This document shows, piece by piece, positions 1 through 10,809 of a DNA stretch of 64,000 bases. This DNA is from Auricularia sp. M13 (lineage: Eukaryota > Basidiomycota > Agaricomycetes > Auriculariales > Auriculariaceae). The notes under the pieces were generated by a model. It saw only the letters and a program-made list of their open reading frames with translations, was not told the DNA's origin and searched no databases. The stretch's first letter is position 1; each line of letters starts with the position of its first letter. The position numbers and the translations under genes are program-made. The stretch spans positions 496,001 through 560,000 of the forward strand of contig CM073203.1 in the NCBI GenBank assembly GCA_037042915.1, in the 5' to 3' direction.

Positions 1-614
1 TGGAGAGCGGGCTCATGCCCATGAGGCCGGACATCTGGTAGGCGGCGGCGAGCGTGGGGAAGGCGGACTGCGGGTAGGCGCTCATGAGCTGGCCGTTGGC
101 AAGGCCGGCCTGGACGCCGCCGCCGAGGCCGCCCTGCTGCTGGGTGGGCGAGATGGCGGAGCCGGGGCCGGGCTGGATGCCGCTCATGTTGGTGTTGAGC
201 GTGAGCGCGGGGCCTGCGGCGCCGGAGTGCAGGAGCTGGGCGTTGCTGGGCTGGGGGGGGCCCTGGGGGGCGCCGTTGGGCGGGGCGAGCGTGGGCCCAG
301 CGACGGCTGCGGCTGGGTTGGCGGCCTGGGCGGCCTGGGCAGCGGCATTGGGGGCACCGAGGGCGGAGAAGGAGCCATAGCCGTAGTTGTCAAAGGCGTT
401 GGGCTGGCGCTGGGGCTGCTGCTGGGCCTGCTGGTTGTTGGGGGACCAGCGGGCCTTCTTGACCTGGTCTGAGCCGTTGGCCGAGTCCATCTGACGCTGA
501 AGAGGAAGGTAAGGAGGGCTGATGAAAAAAGCAGGAACTTGCCTTCATCATATCGAGCTGCTCGAGATAAGCCTGGTTGTTAAGACCAAAGGGAGACTGG
601 GTGGAATCATCCAT
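1..614 (-). CDS. Gln/Ala/Pro-rich protein, N-terminal part (gene runs off left edge)
   Basis: The ATG is at 612-614. A 24-codon first exon (starts MDDSTQSPFGLNNQ, ends QLDMMK) is followed by a 46-nt intron (497-542) with a GC-AG donor (AAG|GCAAGT). Reading then stays open to position 1. The second exon begins KRQMDSANGSDQVKKARW and becomes a low-complexity stretch rich in Gln, Ala, Pro, Gly and Asn, with no domain in the visible ~190 residues. The C-terminal part, and with it any domain, lies outside the window. Gln/Ala-rich leaders of this kind are common in fungal transcription and RNA-binding regulators, but that is only a compositional hint. The frame is well supported because no stop interrupts it once the GC-AG intron is removed, whereas the unspliced frame closes at 390. 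Confidence 0.7.
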
Positions 615-2435
615 AGGGAGCAGAATATAAAACGGCGAGCGGGGGGAGATTGGGCAAACACTCGACGTGAGCGGTGAACACGCACAAGAGGAGCGGACAG
701 AGGCAAGGGGATAGATAGCTACGTTAAGAACGGGTTATCGAACGAGACCGACAAGCAGAAGGGATGTCGACAACGAAAAGACCTCGCATCATCCCGGTAT
801 TATACTCCCGCCCAACACTGGCCCCGGACAGCCTCGGCACTGCCAAACAGCACAGTGCCCTGCACATTTAAATAAACAGGCTGTTTAATTGCCGGGGAAT
901 TAACAGGCCTGAAAATCAACTACTCACAATTTTTTCAACGCTATTACATTTCAACTATTGAACTAAGACCCTGATATACAGTCTTTTTACAATTTGTTAC
1001 ATTCTATGTAACACCCTGACACTGTGCAGTTTCACTCACACACCGCCATACCTTGAGACAAGCGCCGGATGATGATGATGGATTCCCAAAGGTATGGTTC
1101 ATGTCGGACTACATATACATACATGTTGACTATACACAAGGGAGGATAGCAGGGGTATAACAACAGTGGACAGCTGGTGGAGTATACAGGGCAAGGTGCC
1201 AAAGTGGCCGGTATCAGTACTCTCAAGTAAGAGAGGTCCTGGCTTCAAGCTTCTAGCTTCAGGAGCACTGGTTATCTAGAGTAGCTAGGTCCAATAACAA
1301 AGTGGAAAGGGATTGAAGTTGGCACTGAAAGTAAGCAGCAACAATCAAGAGCAATAAGTGGTTAACAGCGTCTTTTTACTTTTTACTTTCATTTCCACCT
1401 CTGCCTTGCCAATCGCACTGAATAACTCAGAATAAAGGTTGTTCATGCCTATGGAGGGTATCGAGCAGATATACCAGACAGACCAAGGTGTCCCTGCATG
1501 GAGACAGGCACAGACACCGTAGGTGTATATGGTTGTGCAATGATGAGCAGCACATCGAGCACATCGGCAGAGCACACTGACCAGCAATTAGGATTCCAAT
1601 TGCACATCACAACAGGCTCCGGATCCTATTCCATGCAGGGCAACAACCAAGACATGCATGTTGGTGTAGGTTGGCCAGGCTGGAGTGGATGAGCACCCAC
1701 GGGATAGAGGGCACAAGGTAGGAGATCAGCAAGATCATTGTAGCTTGGCCAATACACCCCACACACTGACAATATGGGGAAATACCAGTGGGTATGGTGT
1801 GTTGCTTCTCCAGAGGTGTAGGTAGTGAGATTGAGGGCTAAGAGCTGGTCAGAAATCAATGCAGATATCAACTTTGTGGTTGGGGAGGACAGTGACAGCA
1901 CAATGCATCCTGGGACTGAGGTCAGCAGGGGTCCAGTAAAGCCAGGAGACAGTAGCCAAGGTGCTAATGACCTGGAGAGGCATGTAATAGAACAGGTGTA
2001 TCCGGTAGGAGAAGCAGCACGAGATATCCTACAGGAGCGGTGCATGAGCAACAATCACCAAGAACTGTAGCAAATATCACTTAATCCCTGATGACTTTGT
2101 TTTCTCAAAGGACATGCTAACGTATGCTATATCTCAACACACAACAATGTCACAGATATCTTCACCACAGCCTTTGCATGTAGCCACCTCAGTTCACATT
2201 TGTTTCTTGCACACGACTGAGTCCTCCGCCCTCGCTCATTCCTCAGTCCCCCCTTACCTTTCTCAAGGTACTGAGCGATCATGCCATGTGGCTACGGTAT
2301 TATTATGCTTGTACGCTTGTACGCCGCACTGGGACGCGCGCCGGCAGCAGTAGGCGACCCTACGCCGGTCGCGTCCGGTTGCCGAAACCGCGCCATGGCT
2401 TACGCGCAGCCGCGCCCGACGACTCTCTGCTAAGA
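615..2435. other. Intergenic region, AT-richer than its neighbours; possible retroelement fossil
   Basis: No convincing gene lies here. From about 960 to 2160 the base composition is clearly less GC-rich than the flanking genes, and the longest open frame (1626-2054, minus) looks like chance. At 1007 the sequence reads TGTAACACCCTGAC, a start often seen in LTRs of Gypsy-type elements of mushrooms, and it sits in the small inverted repeat TGTTACAT-TCT-ATGTAACA (995-1013). I could not find a matching end, a target duplication or any pol-like coding sequence. An old, incomplete LTR fossil is therefore only a weak suggestion. Confidence 0.2.
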
Positions 2436-5400
2436 ATGTTCGCCCTCGCCTTCCAGCGCGCGCTCTGCCGGCCCTCGGCGCGTCTCGGGCTCGGCCTGCA
2501 TATACGGCATGCGCCCTGTCGGCAGCTACGCGTCGAGCTGCAGCTTCGGCAATTCTCGGTGACGGCACGCGTGCGGAACGACGCTGGCAATGCCGCGAAA
2601 CCCGGCGAGAATAAAGACAACGACGACGGCGGCGAGAAGAAAGGCCCGCGCTCGCTGTTCGCAGCGTTGAAGCCCGAGCCGCAGAGCGCGTCGAGCCTGC
2701 GCAAAATCGTGTCGCTCGCAAGACCAGAACGCGGCACGCTCACCGTCGCCGTCGCGCTCGTACGTGCCTTGCAAACGCCAGTCGCGATGCTGACACGTTG
2801 CTGGGTAGCTCTTTGTGTCGTCGTCGGTGTCGATGAGCATCCCGTTCACCATCGGCAAGCTCATCGACTACTTCAGCGCCCCCGCCGTCGTACGCCCGCT
2901 CCCTCCAGTCAAAGCGCTGACTAAGCGCCCAGCCCGCAGGCGATACCATTTGGCTTGTCCGCAACGTCCGCGGCGGGCCTGCTGCTGTCGGTGTTCACGG
3001 TCGGCGCGCTGGCGAACGCGACGCGCGCGTACCTGATGAAGATGGCCGGCCAGCGCATTGTCGCCCGCCTGCGAGAGCAGACCTACGCGTCTGCGCTCAG
3101 ACAAGAGGTCGAGTTCGTCGAGCGCGGTGAGGGAGACGTGCTCTCGCGTCTCGGCTCGGACGCCACCATCGTCGGCGAGTCGTGCGTCTCCTCTTACTCT
3201 ACCTCGTCTCCGTAACTGACGTGGCGCAGGGTAACGCAGAATCTGAGCGACGGCCTGAGGTTGGTCTGATCGAGCAAGGACACAGGCATAAGAAGCTCAT
3301 GCGCGTCCAGGGCAATCGTCATGTCCTCCGTTGGTCTCGGCGCCATGGTCTACCTCTCGCCCACGCTCACTATGCTCATGATGGCCGTCGTCCCGCCCGT
3401 CTCGCTCGGTGCTGTACGCATACCTTTCGCATTCCTCGTCAATCCTCGCATCCCACCTCACACGCCCTCCTACAGGTATTCTACGGCCGGTACATCAAGA
3501 AACTCTCGAACAAGACCCAGGAAGCCGTCGGCGACATGACCAAGGTGCATCAGCGTCCCCGGCCTTCCCACTCCAATTTCCGATTTCGACCTCCATGCCA
3601 TGTCCAACTATGATGTGCTGACCCACTGTCACTGCAGGTCGCGCAAGAGGCACTCTCAGCGCTGCGCACAGTACAAGCGACGAATGCGCAGGCGTACGAG
3701 GGCGCCAAGTTCTCCGAGCGTGTGCAGCGTGTGCTGGTACTCGCGCGCCGCGAGGCGCTCGCCAGCGGCATCTTCTTTGGCGCGACAGGCTGGAGCGGGA
3801 ACGTCACGATGCTTGTGCTGCTTGGCTACGGTGAGCGAGCATGCGCTGTTGGTTTGCACTCATAACGAATTACTGACGTCTAACATGCGGGCGGTTAGGC
3901 GGTAACCTTGTGTCGCAAGGCGCGCTCTCCGTCGGCGACCTCACGTCCATGCTGCTCTACACGGTCTACGTCGGGAGCGGGCTGCAGATGCTCATGTGTG
4001 TTCCGTCCTCCTCCTTCCTCACGCAAAGACTAATAGACATATCAGATCCTTCTTCGTATGTCCCCTCCCTTCCACCTCACCCACCACCACGCGCTAAACT
4101 ACATCCTCCTTCCCCACCCCTCCCTCCTCGCAATCTTCCGCCCTCTTCCACTTCCACCTACCTTGCGCCCGCTCCGTCACCCTCCGCACTTTTCCCTGCA
4201 TTAAACCTCCCATTCACCCCTTCCCACTCCCTCGTCGCCCGCAGTCCTCCATCATGCGCGGCATCGGCGCGGGCACGCGCATCTTCGGCCTGCTCCAGCG
4301 CGAACCCGCGATCCCGCCCGACGGCGGTATCGCCATCGACAAGGCGCGCCGTGGCGTGCTGCGCTTCGAGGATGTGCGGTTCGAGTACCCCAGCCGGCCG
4401 GACGCGCGCATCCTGGACGGATTCAGCATGGACATTGGCATCGGGGAGAGCGTCGCTATTGTGTGAGTAGATTTTCTGTCCTTCTTTCTTTTTGTCTTTT
4501 TTTGTTGGTTTGGCAAGGACGCGAGTCTTCGCGGTCTGGAGTAAGGGCGAGGGGACGGACGTTGAGTCCTCTGTCCTTCGCACGTTCTCTGTTGCGATGC
4601 AGTATGGCTATGGGCGCTGATGCTGTTGTCTGTGCGTAGAGGCAAGAGCGGCTCGGGCAAGTCGAGCATCCAGGCGCTTCTGCTGCGGTACTATGACCCC
4701 GTCCAGGGCAGGATCACATATGATGGCCAGGGTGCGTAGCGTCTTTCTTTCTGAGCGTAGCCTGACTTGTGTTACCGTAAAGACATCCGCGAGTTCTCAG
4801 TGCGGGACTGGCGCGCGATGATCGGGCTTGTGCCGCAGGTAAGGGAGACCGGTTGCCCAAGGATGTTGGCGTTGATCTTGTGACGCAGGACCCGGTGCTG
4901 TTTACGGGCACGATAGCGGAGAATATCGCGTACGGCCTCGTGGGCACGTCGCGCGGCGAGATCGAGCACGCCGCCCGGCAAGCAAACTGCGAGTTCATTT
5001 GGGACATGCCGCACGGCTTCGACACGAAGAGTGGGTACCATTTTACTCACACGTACTTGCACATTGAGATCGACCCTCACACTCTTCTGCTCCTGCAGTC
5101 GGCCGGCTGAGCCTGAGCGGCGGGCAGCGACAACGGCTGGCGATTGCGCGCGCGCTGCTGCGCAAGCCGGCGATCCTGGCGCTGGACGAGGCGACGAGCG
5201 CCCTGGACGCGGCGTCGGAGCTGCGCGTGAACGACGCGGTGGACCGCATCCTTGCCGCGCGCGACACGACCGTCGTCGTCGTCGCGCACCGCCTCAGCAC
5301 CGTCGCGCGCGCGGAGCGCATCGTCGTGCTGCACGAGGGTCGCGTCGCCGAGACCGGCACGTACCGCGCGCTCGTCACGCGCGAGGGCTCGCGCTTCCGC

Positions 5401-5493
5401 GAGCTCATGCACGCCCAGCTCGACGCTGCCAGCGGCGAGAGCGCCATGTGGAGCGCCGCCGCTGCCGGGCAGTCGGAGCGCAGGGCGACGTAG
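2436..5493 (+). CDS. MDL1: Mitochondrial half-size ABC transporter, Mdl1/ABCB10 type
   Basis: This is a half-transporter of the mitochondrial inner membrane; the yeast homologue Mdl1 is linked to peptide export from the matrix. The first ~60 residues are Arg/Ala/Leu-rich, as in a matrix-targeting signal. A membrane domain follows, with [14 protein letters not shown] near its start. The nucleotide-binding domain shows Walker A (GKSGSGKSS), the signature [16 protein letters not shown], Walker B ([12 protein letters not shown]) and the H-loop [11 protein letters not shown]. About a dozen short introns interrupt the gene, including 2760-2808, 2890-2939, 3182-3229, 3996-4045, 4056-4244 and 4463-4639. 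A 10-nt microexon (4046-4055) is needed to keep frame between LQMLI and SSIMRGIG. The start at 2436 gives the presequence; an upstream in-frame GTG or ATG is less likely. Assignment to Mdl1 rather than Atm1 rests on the first membrane segment and is likely but not proven. Confidence 0.92.
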
Positions 5494-5847
5494 GAGTTTG
5501 GCTTTCGCGGTGGTGTGTTCAGGTTGGATGTGGATGTGGATGTGGAGCTTGGGTTACAGCCCGCGATTGTCTTGAGACAGACCGTCGGTGTGCATATAGC
5601 TTAGAACATTCTTCGTTTATTGTAGCCCCACTCATGGTCATGGCTTCGGTGCCCTTATAGACAGTATCAGGTATGTATTAACCGTAGAACTGTACATTGA
5701 GAAGAGGGAGAAAATCTAAAGAGATGTGAATTCCCACAGCTTTGTACCGTTATTGCGGGCAATCCTCGAGTTTTGTGCAGTAAATACCTGAGGCGGGATT
5801 CTGCCAAAAGTATTTTAATACATCCCGGCACAGAGAGTGCCTGCACG

Positions 5848-7433
5848 ATGCTCATTCGCGCTGCGAGCGCGAGGCGCCTGCTTGCAGTTGCTCGGAGGCA
5901 ACTCGGACTCAACTTCCCGCGGACTCGTGTTGGTACTCCGCCGAAGACCTTCTTCCCTTCCAAGTTCTCGATGTCATACACATCCTCGCAAGTCCTTTAT
6001 CGGTGGTGAAAATATCCTTGGCTCATGCTTAATCGAGACTTTCACGGCCTTCGAGCTCCGGACCAAGCTCTTGGCCTCCAAGTGAGTCGCAGTGAGTGTG
6101 CATCGTGTGTGTGCAGGGTTAACGCTGACATGAAACAGAAGCCGTTCGACGACCCCCTCAACGTAAGTAACAAAGCTCATTCTCGCTCTACCCTCCTTGA
6201 CGCTTTCATAGGCTATGTGGATCAGACGAAATGTTCGAATGCTGGCTATCCACTTTCAGGCCAAGGATCGAGGAGGTCGACGAGGCCTGCCCCTTCTGGC
6301 CTGCGTTGGGGACTTTCGACATTACCATCATTGTGCGTCGTATCCGTCTTTCAGACATTATATTAAGTATATCGCAGAACGAACGCCTCGCAGTCCCGCG
6401 CGATCTGCAGTATCGCAAACATTACCACGCGATGCTACCATTCTTGAACTTGCAGACTACTGGGGACGCTGATCAGTCGCAAGATGATTGGGAACTCTGC
6501 GCCAACGCTATGACGATCTACTCGACGTACGAAACGTTCGACAAATTTTCATGGTTTAACGAAGCGAATATGCGGCGAGCTATCGACACCTTGTTGGCTA
6601 TCGTCCACCCCGCGCACTCGGATACCTTCTCATTGTGCGTTATTCAGGCTTGCTCGGTGCTCATATAACTGAACTATTTGGTCAAGCTCCGAAGCCTCGT
6701 TCCCGCTCCCGGATGTCCCGCTCTCCACTCGCCGACAATGCCAGCTGTCCGCGAACAGCACTGCTAAAGCATGTGCCTCCGTTTCTTCAACAATAGCACT
6801 CGATTTTTCTGGTCTCGAGCAAGAAGAAATCAATCGCTGTTGGTTCGACGTCAACTGGAAGATTCTTACGGCCAAGCGTCTTTCCATGGGTACCATCTTG
6901 GTACCCCGTATAATTTGGGAGTACAAGATGGCGCATCCCATTGCAGTACATAACCGGGTCATTCTTGACGCCATGACTGCCCTACTACACCGCCGTCACA
7001 TCGGTCAACCAACACTTCCAATTCGCTTGTTCAGCATCCAACCCCTTGGGGTCGTATATTACGAGGGCTACTGGGAACATGGGGTATGAGCATTTGGATT
7101 CTTTATCCCGTCCATTCTGACCTATCCCAGGTCCCTGTTATTCGCAAGTATCAGATCGCTTGCCAGCTTTCGACGTTCCGCGACTGGCTCTCGTTCTATC
7201 TTGCCCTCGTGCGCATGCGAAGGACCGTCGAAGCCGAGAACATCCCGCCCATCCCCGTTGCGAAAGTCGGCAAGCATCCCTGGAAATTTACCAACGGTAC
7301 CTCGGAAGAGAACGCTCCCCTTGCCGAACCGTCTGTTCTCGAGCCACAGATCTCCGCGGTGGTGAGCCCCTCCCCCATACGACCCAAGGACCACTTCTCA
7401 GGGTTACTTAACTACGATGTGATCAACGAGTAA
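5848..7433 (+). CDS. Unknown multi-exon protein
   Basis: I do not recognise a family. Splicing is clear for the main body: introns 6082-6138, 6163-6211, 6635-6686 and about 7082-7130 join frames containing DEMFECWLSTFRPRIEEVD, TIYSTYETFDKFSWFNEAN, EINRCWFDVNWKILTAKR, WEYKMAHPIAVHNRVIL and YQIACQLSTFRDWLSFYLA. The product ends NYDVINE at 7433. The 5' end is uncertain. The ATG at 5848 opens an Arg/Ala/Leu-rich stretch (MLIRAASARRLLAVARR) that could be a mitochondrial signal. It must be joined to the next exon by an intron ending at either ~6000 or ~6046, and I could not decide which. No signal peptide or obvious membrane segment is visible. The body is Trp/Tyr-rich and globular-looking. It lies downstream of the ABC transporter on the same strand, without evidence of a link. 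Confidence 0.6.
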
Positions 7434-8011
7434 TCGCAGCGTATGATAGGTATCGTGTGAAGCATCTGACCTGCTGTAATCCCGTGCTCTCACTGCCGGT
7501 CTGGCCGCTGTATCCGTCCCTTAGTGATCCTCAGAACTTGCAGAAAATGTATTTCTCTATTCAGCCTCAGCTTTCAATTGCTCCGTTTTTCCTCGTGAAA
7601 TTGTCACCACTGCAGGTGAAAGAGTAGACTGACGCTGGCAGCGTGCTCAACAATCCGCTTAGACTTATAGACTACAACGCAGTAACAAGACCCTCTGCTT
7701 TTTATTTCAAAGCCGCGATAGCCCTTGAGAAATATTCAAATATAACCTCATTTCGTTGCCCTCCGCGGCGCATCGACTCACGTGACTGGTTCCCAATCAA
7801 TGTGCACGTGCGCGAGCTTGAATGAGGTAGACTGGAATTGGAGACGAGTAGTGACAGATCAGGTACAAAAAAGAATGGCAGCGCAAATAGCATGATGCGC
7901 AAAGCTCAAGCGAGTCACAAATCCCTCGCGATTTTTCGACAGTAGCCCCGTAGAGAACAGCCTAATTTCCTTCCTCCTCATAGCTGGCGATGAGAGTTAC
8001 TGGGGAATAAG
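7434..8011. other. Intergenic, no gene seen
   Basis: Short 3' regions of two convergent genes. Open frames here are short and unspliced, and I see no repeat or RNA gene. Confidence 0.5.
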
Positions 8012-8554
8012 TCAGAATACCTCAAAATACATGCGTGGCTGGGACTGCGAAGAGCTCACAGTATGGATAGCCTGGAGCGCGCGTGCGAACTCCTCGGGCA
8101 TGGTAGCAGCCTCGAGTCCTCCGGCGGGAACTGGCGCTGCGGGTTCGGGCAGGGCGTGGCGGCGACGCTTGCGGACGTAGTCGACGAGGTTTACGCGCTT
8201 TTTGCGGGAGGCGGAGCAGTGCTGCGTGGCGCCGGAGTGGCACGATGTCCCGGCGCTGGCAAAGACGACGCCGCCCCCCACCTGCGCGTAGATGCAGAAA
8301 TGCAGCGTGTCCCCGAGGAACTGAGGGTAGCTATAACGCCGTCAGCAAGTGCGGTATGGAGAGAGACGGTGGGAGAGCAAAACTCACCTGCAGAAAAGGT
8401 TGCCGGTGATGTCGAGGAAATGCAGGTTGATGGTGAACAGGTCGGTGTCCTGGTACGGGCAGATGTGGGAGCATGTTGGAGCACCGCTGGGAGCAGAGAT
8501 GACGGCGGAGGTGAAGAGTGCCGCGACGGAAACGAAGGCGGAGATGAGACGCAT
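8012..8554 (-). CDS. Small secreted six-cysteine protein with dibasic-flanked peptide (family member 1)
   Basis: The gene encodes 161 residues in two exons (intron 8331-8387, inside the Ser codon of FCSYP). A signal peptide (MRLISAFVSVAALFTSAVIS) is followed by APSGAPTC. The mature part has six cysteines (PTC, HIC, LFC, HFC, TSC, QHC). It then has a basic block, SRKKRVNLVDYVRKRR, and a tail of ~50 residues without cysteine. The protein at 30679-31232 has the same layout and shares APSGAPTC, FCSYP, the six cysteines and the block (K/R)R-x-N-(L/I)-VD-(Y/F)-(V/I)-R. Both are therefore one secreted family. KR and RKRR sites suggest Kex2-type cleavage that would free the short peptide; this is inference. 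No known domain (not CFEM, hydrophobin or cerato-platanin) is recognised. A TATA-like box lies 70 bp upstream. Confidence 0.82.
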
Positions 8555-8621
8555 GGCTGGAAGGGGATCTTGAGGCGAAGGACCGAAGGGGATGATGGAG
8601 GTGGTACTGGACTCTAGGGCA

Positions 8622-8629
8622 GTTATATG
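8622..8629 (-). promoter_or_regulatory. TATA-like box of the 8554 gene
   Basis: Read on the minus strand the sequence is GCATATAACT, about 70 nt before the ATG. Highly expressed secreted genes of mushrooms often have such a box at this distance. Confidence 0.4.
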
Positions 8630-9211
8630 CAGCCCATCTCGGTATATGGCAATGGTAGAGTGTGAGAACTTTCATCCTTTTCACCGTCATCAAAGCTCGC
8701 TATGACTCCAGACAGGATGCTCGAGGGACGCTAGGCAATGTCGTCTGACGGGCAAGCCGCACGGTTGACAGCATGTGCACTGTGTCCCTGGCAACACCGA
8801 CCTTCCAACCATCCTGACATGTTCATTCTGCCTGCTATCCGAGCTTACAGCGATCTTCAAGAGGAACGAGTCTGCGCAGCAAGGTTGGTTGGCAGAGCTG
8901 TCATTGACTAGAGCACGTCAACTTGGACCGGGAAGCATCCTGTCATTGACCAATCATCACAGTATAGCTACAGGGGGTTGGATACGCGGGGAGATAAGCA
9001 AGGAAGCACGAAAACAGGGATCCAGAGAGACATTATTATGGAGACAGTAGTGGGGAAGACGTGAGCGCAAAACATGGAAACATCAGGGAAGACGTCGCAA
9101 CAATGAATCCGAAGAGTGTCCATCCAGGGGCGAAGGAGTGGAAGCGCCGGCGCTGGGCCGAGCGCGAACGTGGGTCGTTACGGGAGATGATTGTCGGAGG
9201 GTCGGGGCGTC
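8630..9211. other. Intergenic, no gene seen
   Basis: This is upstream sequence of the secreted protein gene and the 3' region of the LRR gene. I see no coding signal or repeat. Confidence 0.5.
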
Positions 9212-10809
9212 TCAAAATTTGCAAGGACCGCACGTTGTGGTATTCGTGAACGCGGTGTCGGTCATATCGCAGCTCGTCAGCGCCGTCGAGCTGCACAATG
9301 CAGCGGGGAGTGTGAAGCCGCCGAAGCGCGGGTTGTCGTTGAGCGTGAGGGTTTGCAAGCCCTTTGGCAAACTGGGCAGCGGCCCGGTAAAGTCGTTGCT
9401 GCCCAGGCGCAGCTCCTTGAGCGCGCTGAAGGCGCCGAAGAGCGCAAAGACTGGGCCACTGAGGGCGTTGGCGGTCAGGTCGAGCGTCGTAAGCGATGAC
9501 GCGAGGATACTGCTGCCAACGAGGATGAAGTCCGTCAAGCCCTGTTGCTGCACGATGAGCGTCTCGATAGCGTTTTGCCCGAGGTAGTAGGGCAGTGTCG
9601 TGCCCATCTTTGAGTTGCTGACGAGCGACAGCGTGCGCAGGTCAGGCCAAGCCGCGAGCAGGACGTCGTCGATGGGGCCGGTGAGAGCAGTTTGCGTTAG
9701 CTTCAACGTGTTCATTTTCGTGGCACGAGCGAGCGTGTTGGGGATAGCACCGGCTATAGGATGGTGTGAATAAGACGCAGCGGGTCAAACGTGGGTACGC
9801 ACATGGTATGTTGCGATTGCCGGTAATGCTGAGACTTTGGAGCGACGTCAAGACTCCGATATTGTCCGGCAGCGTAGCAGGTACAGCGGGGAAGACCATT
9901 TCTCTGCGTAGTTGTTAGTAAGGCCATCGAAGAGAAGCTGTACACGGCGTAGACTCACAACGTCGAGACGGATCCGGTTCCATCACAAGTAACCCCAGAC
10001 CAAGTGCAGTAGTGGTTGTCCTGCATCCAGCCAACCTTCTCGAGGGCCGCGCTCCCAATGTCACCGGCTGCGGTAAACAAGGACTGCAGACCGCAGAACT
10101 GGACGCTTTCGCGAGCAATCTGCGCGTCCTCTGCATGGCTGTCGGCGTAGTCCTTGGGCAGAGCCTGCATGCGAGGCAAGCAGTTACCGCACGGGAACGT
10201 CTTGGGGGCAAATGGCGCGGAGAGATTGTACTGGAAGAGGCACTGGGTCGTCTCGAACGTCAGGCCGTTGGGGCCGTCAACGTTCCCGGACTCGACAACG
10301 GTCGAGCCTAGGGAGCCGCTGGCGATGCGGACGTCGATGTATATGATGTTGATGAAGAAGAAGAGCAGCAGCAGGATGATGAGCAGTATCCATATCCAGT
10401 GCTTGCGCGGCTTCTTTTGTTGCTGGGCCGGTGCTGTCCGGTTCGTGCTGGTCGTTGTCTTCCACTCTGGCGGCGGGCCCCAAGTCTCGAAGGACGCAGC
10501 AGGGCGCGGGTTGTGGTTGAAGAAGCCAACACGCCACTGGAAGAGTATATCGGAGATCTTGCGGCGGGCCTTGGGCGGCAGGGGCTTCGAGCGAGTGTGC
10601 TCGAAGCCGCGCTCTACGTCTGCGGAGCGCGGGGGACCCCAACTCCATTTGTGCTTGGACGGCGACGGGTCCATGGGGAATTCCTGGGAGATGGGAGAGA
10701 ACTGAGAGACCTCGGGTGCGGGCAGGTGCACGCTCTGGCTGGCGGGGGACTCGTAGGCGGTCGTTTCAAGCTGGACGTTGGAGACGTGGTGGGCAGTAGA
10801 GACAGACAT
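9212..10809 (-). CDS. Single-pass membrane protein with extracellular leucine-rich repeats
   Basis: The start is the ATG at 10807-10809 (MSVSTAHHVSNVQLE); the longer open frame begins with a non-ATG codon. Introns are at 9904-9958 and 9754-9802. Residues ~1-135 are Pro/Ser-rich, hydrophilic and presumably cytoplasmic. They end in the basic block QQQKKPRKHW, followed by one hydrophobic segment (IWILLIILLLLFFFINIIYI). The outer part contains a Cys-pair cap (CLFQYN...CGNCLP) and a plant-like LRR N-cap (CGLQSLF ... HYCTWSGVTCDG). About seven LRRs follow (LTSLQSLSITGN, LTTLDLTANALSGP, ALKELRLGSNDFTGPLP), then a C-terminal Cys cap ending GPCKF. There is no kinase domain. The basic residues before the membrane segment predict a type II topology with the LRRs outside. 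A role in surface recognition or wall sensing is inferred from architecture only. Confidence 0.85.

Noticed and set aside
1007-2110. LTR start TGTAACACCCTGAC as a complete element
   Set aside because: No matching end, second repeat or coding part was found, so only a weak fossil suggestion is kept in the feature list.
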